Source: an uncultured Clostridia bacterium (GTDB taxonomy: Bacteria; Bacillota; Clostridia; Christensenellales; Borkfalkiaceae). From it: 7,827 bases of DNA. Under the pieces are notes generated by a model. The model saw nothing but the letters and a program-made list of their open reading frames with translations. It was not told where the DNA came from and made no database searches. The stretch covers positions 1-7,827 of the forward strand of contig CALGVF010000387.1 in the NCBI GenBank assembly GCA_937920115.1, given 5' to 3'. Position numbers and translations under genes: made by a program. Below are positions 5,661 through 7,827 of this stretch, one piece after another; positions within the stretch are counted from its first letter, which is position 1, and each line of letters begins with the position of its first letter.

Positions 5661-7265
5661 ATGGTAAACTACATCAACTCCCTGCTTTTGATGAACGACG
5701 CGGTATGGGTAGGCATTGCCGCCGCTTGCGTCGTAGTATTTACGGTCGTTGGATTTATTATCGGAAGAGTAATCTCCGACAGAATGAGAAATGCAAAGGT
5801 CGGAACGGTTGAAACCGTCGTAGCCAAGATGAAAGAAGAAGCCGAGCAGGAATGTAAGGCAATCAAGAAAGAGGCTATTTTAGAAGCAAAAGAGCAGGAA
5901 ATCAAACTTCGTAACGATTTTGAACGCGATACGAGGGAGAAAAAGGCTGAATTACAAAAAGCCGAACAGAGAATCAATCAGAAAGAAGAGTTACTCAACA
6001 AAAGAGACAGCAATCTTTTGAAGCAAAAAGAGGAACTCGAACAGCAGAAGAAAGATCTCGACAGGAGAGTTTCGTCCATTCAGGCGAAACAAGAGAAAAT
6101 CGACCAACAGTACGAAATGGTGGTCGCTAAACTCGAAGAAATTTCGGGTCTTTCCAAAGAAGAAGCCAAAAAGCAACTTTCCGACGCGATACTCGACGAC
6201 GCGAGAAAAGACGTCGCGATGCAGGTTCGCAGCATGGAGCAGGAAGCGAAAGACGAAGCGGATAAAAAGGCGAAGGACATTATAAGTCTTGCGATACAGA
6301 AGTGTTGCACCGACCACGCATCCGAAATCACGGTATCCGTCGTACCCCTTCCGAGCGAAGATATGAAGGCGAGAATAATCGGAAGAGAAGGCAGAAACAT
6401 AAGGGCGATCGAAAACGCTACGGGTATCGAACTCATTATCGACGATACGCCCGAAGTCGTTATTCTTTCGGGCTTCGACCCCGTCAGAAGAGAAGTTGCG
6501 AGACTCTCGCTTGAAAAACTTATCGCCGACGGCAGAATACACCCCGCTCGTATAGAAGAGACGGTCGAAAAGGTGAAAAAAGAACTCGACGTTCAGATAA
6601 AAGAAGCGGGCGAAGCCGCAATGTTCGAGGTCGGACTTTTCGGTATTCACCCCGAACTTATCAAACTTCTCGGCAGACTTAAATTCAGAACGAGTTACGG
6701 TCAGAACGTATTACAGCACTCGCTCGAAGTCGCTCACCTCGCGGGACTTATGGCAGCCGAACTCGGCGTAGACGTCAACCTTGCGAAGAGGGGCGGACTT
6801 CTTCACGATATAGGTAAAGCCGTTGACTTCGAGGTCGAGGGAACGCATATTCAGATCGGCGTAGACCTTGCGAAGAAGTACAAGGAGAGCAAAAACGTTA
6901 TCAACTGTATTCAGGCTCACCACGGCGACGTAGAACCGAAATGTATCGAAGCGGTACTCGTTCAGGCGGCAGACGCCATTTCGGGAGCGAGACCCGGCGC
7001 AAGACGCGAGACAAGTACTAACTACGTCAAGAGACTCGAACAACTCGAAACTATTTCCGCAGGCTTCAAGGGCGTTGAAAAGGCTTACGCCATTCAGGCA
7101 GGAAGAGAAGTCAGAGTTATGGTTAAACCCGAACAAATCGACGACAATCAGGCGATGTTCCTCGCGAAAGATATTGCAAAGAAAATCGAGAGCGAACTCG
7201 AATATCCGGGACAAATCAAAGTCAACGTTATCAGAGAATGGCGTTGCGTAGAATACGCGAAATAA
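5661..7265 (+). CDS. rny: Ribonuclease Y
   Basis: A membrane-anchored endoribonuclease that starts decay and processing of many mRNAs in Firmicutes, acting at the inner face of the membrane, where its relatives contact other RNA-decay enzymes. The 534-residue layout is canonical (about 520 is usual): one membrane helix (about 14-36); a long charged coiled coil (about 50-205); a KH RNA-binding domain (about 222-290) with the GREG loop at 241-244 inside IIGREGRNIRAIE; and an HD catalytic domain (about 345-445) with His353, the His382-Asp383 pair in LLHDIGKA, His420/His421 in QAHHGDVEP and Asp438 in QAADAISGARPG. The conserved C-terminus (GREVRVMVKP, then YPGQIKVNVIRE) is intact. The start at 5661 is supported by GGGAGG 5 nt upstream; Met11 has no such site. 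The gene has its own strong promoter. The expected GREGRNIR and ARPGARRE signatures leave little doubt. Confidence 0.98.
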   Translation: MVNYINSLLLMNDAVWVGIAAACVVVFTVVGFIIGRVISDRMRNAKVGTVETVVAKMKEEAEQECKAIKKEAILEAKEQEIKLRNDFERDTREKKAELQKAEQRINQKEELLNKRDSNLLKQKEELEQQKKDLDRRVSSIQAKQEKIDQQYEMVVAKLEEISGLSKEEAKKQLSDAILDDARKDVAMQVRSMEQEAKDEADKKAKDIISLAIQKCCTDHASEITVSVVPLPSEDMKARIIGREGRNIRAIENATGIELIIDDTPEVVILSGFDPVRREVARLSLEKLIADGRIHPARIEETVEKVKKELDVQIKEAGEAAMFEVGLFGIHPELIKLLGRLKFRTSYGQNVLQHSLEVAHLAGLMAAELGVDVNLAKRGGLLHDIGKAVDFEVEGTHIQIGVDLAKKYKESKNVINCIQAHHGDVEPKCIEAVLVQAADAISGARPGARRETSTNYVKRLEQLETISAGFKGVEKAYAIQAGREVRVMVKPEQIDDNQAMFLAKDIAKKIESELEYPGQIKVNVIREWRCVEYAK

Positions 7266-7274
7266 TTTACAATC

Positions 7275-7302
7275 TGCCGACGGGGCAAAGTCTCCGTCGG
7301 CA
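7275..7302 (+). terminator. GC-rich hairpin after rny, weak as a terminator
   Basis: TGCCGACGGGG (7275-7285) pairs with CTCCGTCGGCA (7292-7302) with one G-T pair, forming an 11-bp stem around CAAAGT. It begins 10 nt after the rny stop. Only AAGTTTATAT follows, without a continuous T tract, so termination is probably partial. It may instead stabilise the rny 3' end while allowing read-through into the gene at 7315. Confidence 0.55.
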
Positions 7303-7314
7303 AGTTTATATGAT

Positions 7315-7827
7315 ATGAAAAAAAATTTATACGGTATAGAAACGGAAATAACTAAAAAGAGAGTGAAAAACGTCAGTATACGGGTAAGCGAATCGGGCGA
7401 CGTTTTTTTGACTGTGCCTTACGGAATTTCCGAAGAAAAAGCGTATGATTTTTTCAAGTCTAAAATCGAATGGATAAAAAGGGCGGTAGGAAAAGCCGAA
7501 AACTACCGCAAAACGGAATTCACGGACGGCGGCGAATTGTTCGTATTCGGTCGTAAAATTCGTTTAGAGGTCTTTAAAGGCAGTAGAGAAAAGGTTGTTT
7601 TAAACGACGAAACGCTGACCGTAATCGTTAAAAACGAAGAGAGGGTTAAAACGGTCGCGATAAAGTACCTTGAAAAGTCGCTCGAAGAAGTTTTAGTCGG
7701 ATATTTCCAAAAATGGGAAGAGATAACGGGGCTTAAATCGAGCGAACTAAAAATTCGCAAAATGAAATCGCTTTGGGGTAGTTGCACGCCGAGAACGAGG
7801 GCGATAAGAATATCTTTCTATCTTGTT
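7315..7827 (+). CDS. YgjP/DUF45-type metallopeptidase-like protein (3' end outside window)
   Basis: A 171-codon open frame runs off the right edge without a stop. The N-terminal part matches the YgjP/DUF45 (SprT-like, M48-related) family: KKRVKNVSIRV (14-24) followed by FLTVPYGISEE (31-41), the KSKIEWIKRA segment (48-57), DGGELFVFGRKIRLEV (71-86), and the hallmark KMKSLWGSC (149-157) followed by RTRAIRIS. In this family the HExxH zinc site comes roughly 15-30 residues after this point and is therefore outside the window. Biological roles are poorly defined; a nucleotide pyrophosphatase activity has been reported for the E. coli relative. The ATG at 7315 gives the N-terminus expected for the family, but no ribosome site precedes it. 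It lies 49 nt after rny with no promoter visible, so it probably depends on rny read-through. Confidence 0.85.
   Translation, partial: MKKNLYGIETEITKKRVKNVSIRVSESGDVFLTVPYGISEEKAYDFFKSKIEWIKRAVGKAENYRKTEFTDGGELFVFGRKIRLEVFKGSREKVVLNDETLTVIVKNEERVKTVAIKYLEKSLEEVLVGYFQKWEEITGLKSSELKIRKMKSLWGSCTPRTRAIRISFYLV

Noticed and set aside
5991..6650. Minus-strand open frame (219 codons) antisense to rny
   Set aside because: It mirrors the coiled-coil and KH coding region. The translation is Phe/Arg/Val-rich low-quality sequence without motifs or a ribosome site.

Overview
The window looks like chromosomal core-genome DNA from a low-to-moderate-GC Firmicute, most likely an uncultured clostridial (gut-type) lineage. 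Evidence: strong GGAGG-type ribosome sites, sigma-A-like promoters with TATAAT boxes, AGA/AGG-rich arginine codons, an RNase Y, and an M18 aminopeptidase of the Clostridium/Thermotoga type. The assignment below phylum level is inference. All genes are on the + strand. I see no mobile element, CRISPR array, tRNA or rRNA.

Layout: (1) 13-396, a small membrane-anchored double zinc-ribbon protein whose reading frame is open to the left edge. (2) 397-588, a short intergenic region with a degenerate direct repeat, an intrinsic terminator capped by a UUCG tetraloop, and an extended -10 promoter. (3) 589-5479, a tight four-gene operon: M18 aminopeptidase, HD-domain protein, peptidase T (pepT) and 1-deoxy-D-xylulose-5-phosphate synthase (dxs). 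The junctions are 1 nt or 4-nt ATGA overlaps. (4) 5480-5660, a strong dxs terminator, a near-consensus promoter and a roughly 84-nt leader with two small hairpins. (5) 5661-7265, rny (RNase Y). (6) 7275-7302, a GC-rich hairpin. (7) 7315 to the right edge, the N-terminal part of a YgjP/DUF45-type metallopeptidase-like protein, cut off before its expected HExxH motif.

How the genes fit together: the first operon joins two peptide-trimming exopeptidases (M18 for acidic N-termini, PepT for tripeptides) with an uncharacterised HD phosphohydrolase-like protein and the entry enzyme of the MEP isoprenoid pathway. The link looks like co-transcription rather than a single pathway. RNase Y has its own promoter and leader.

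The points most worth checking: the M18 gene is frameshifted about 32 codons before its natural end, and the lost tail carries the last metal-binding histidine. The DXS is divergent at several otherwise conserved positions, including the cofactor-binding GDG motif and the second arginine of RYPRG. I did not find a convincing new multi-gene system; most of the window is housekeeping.
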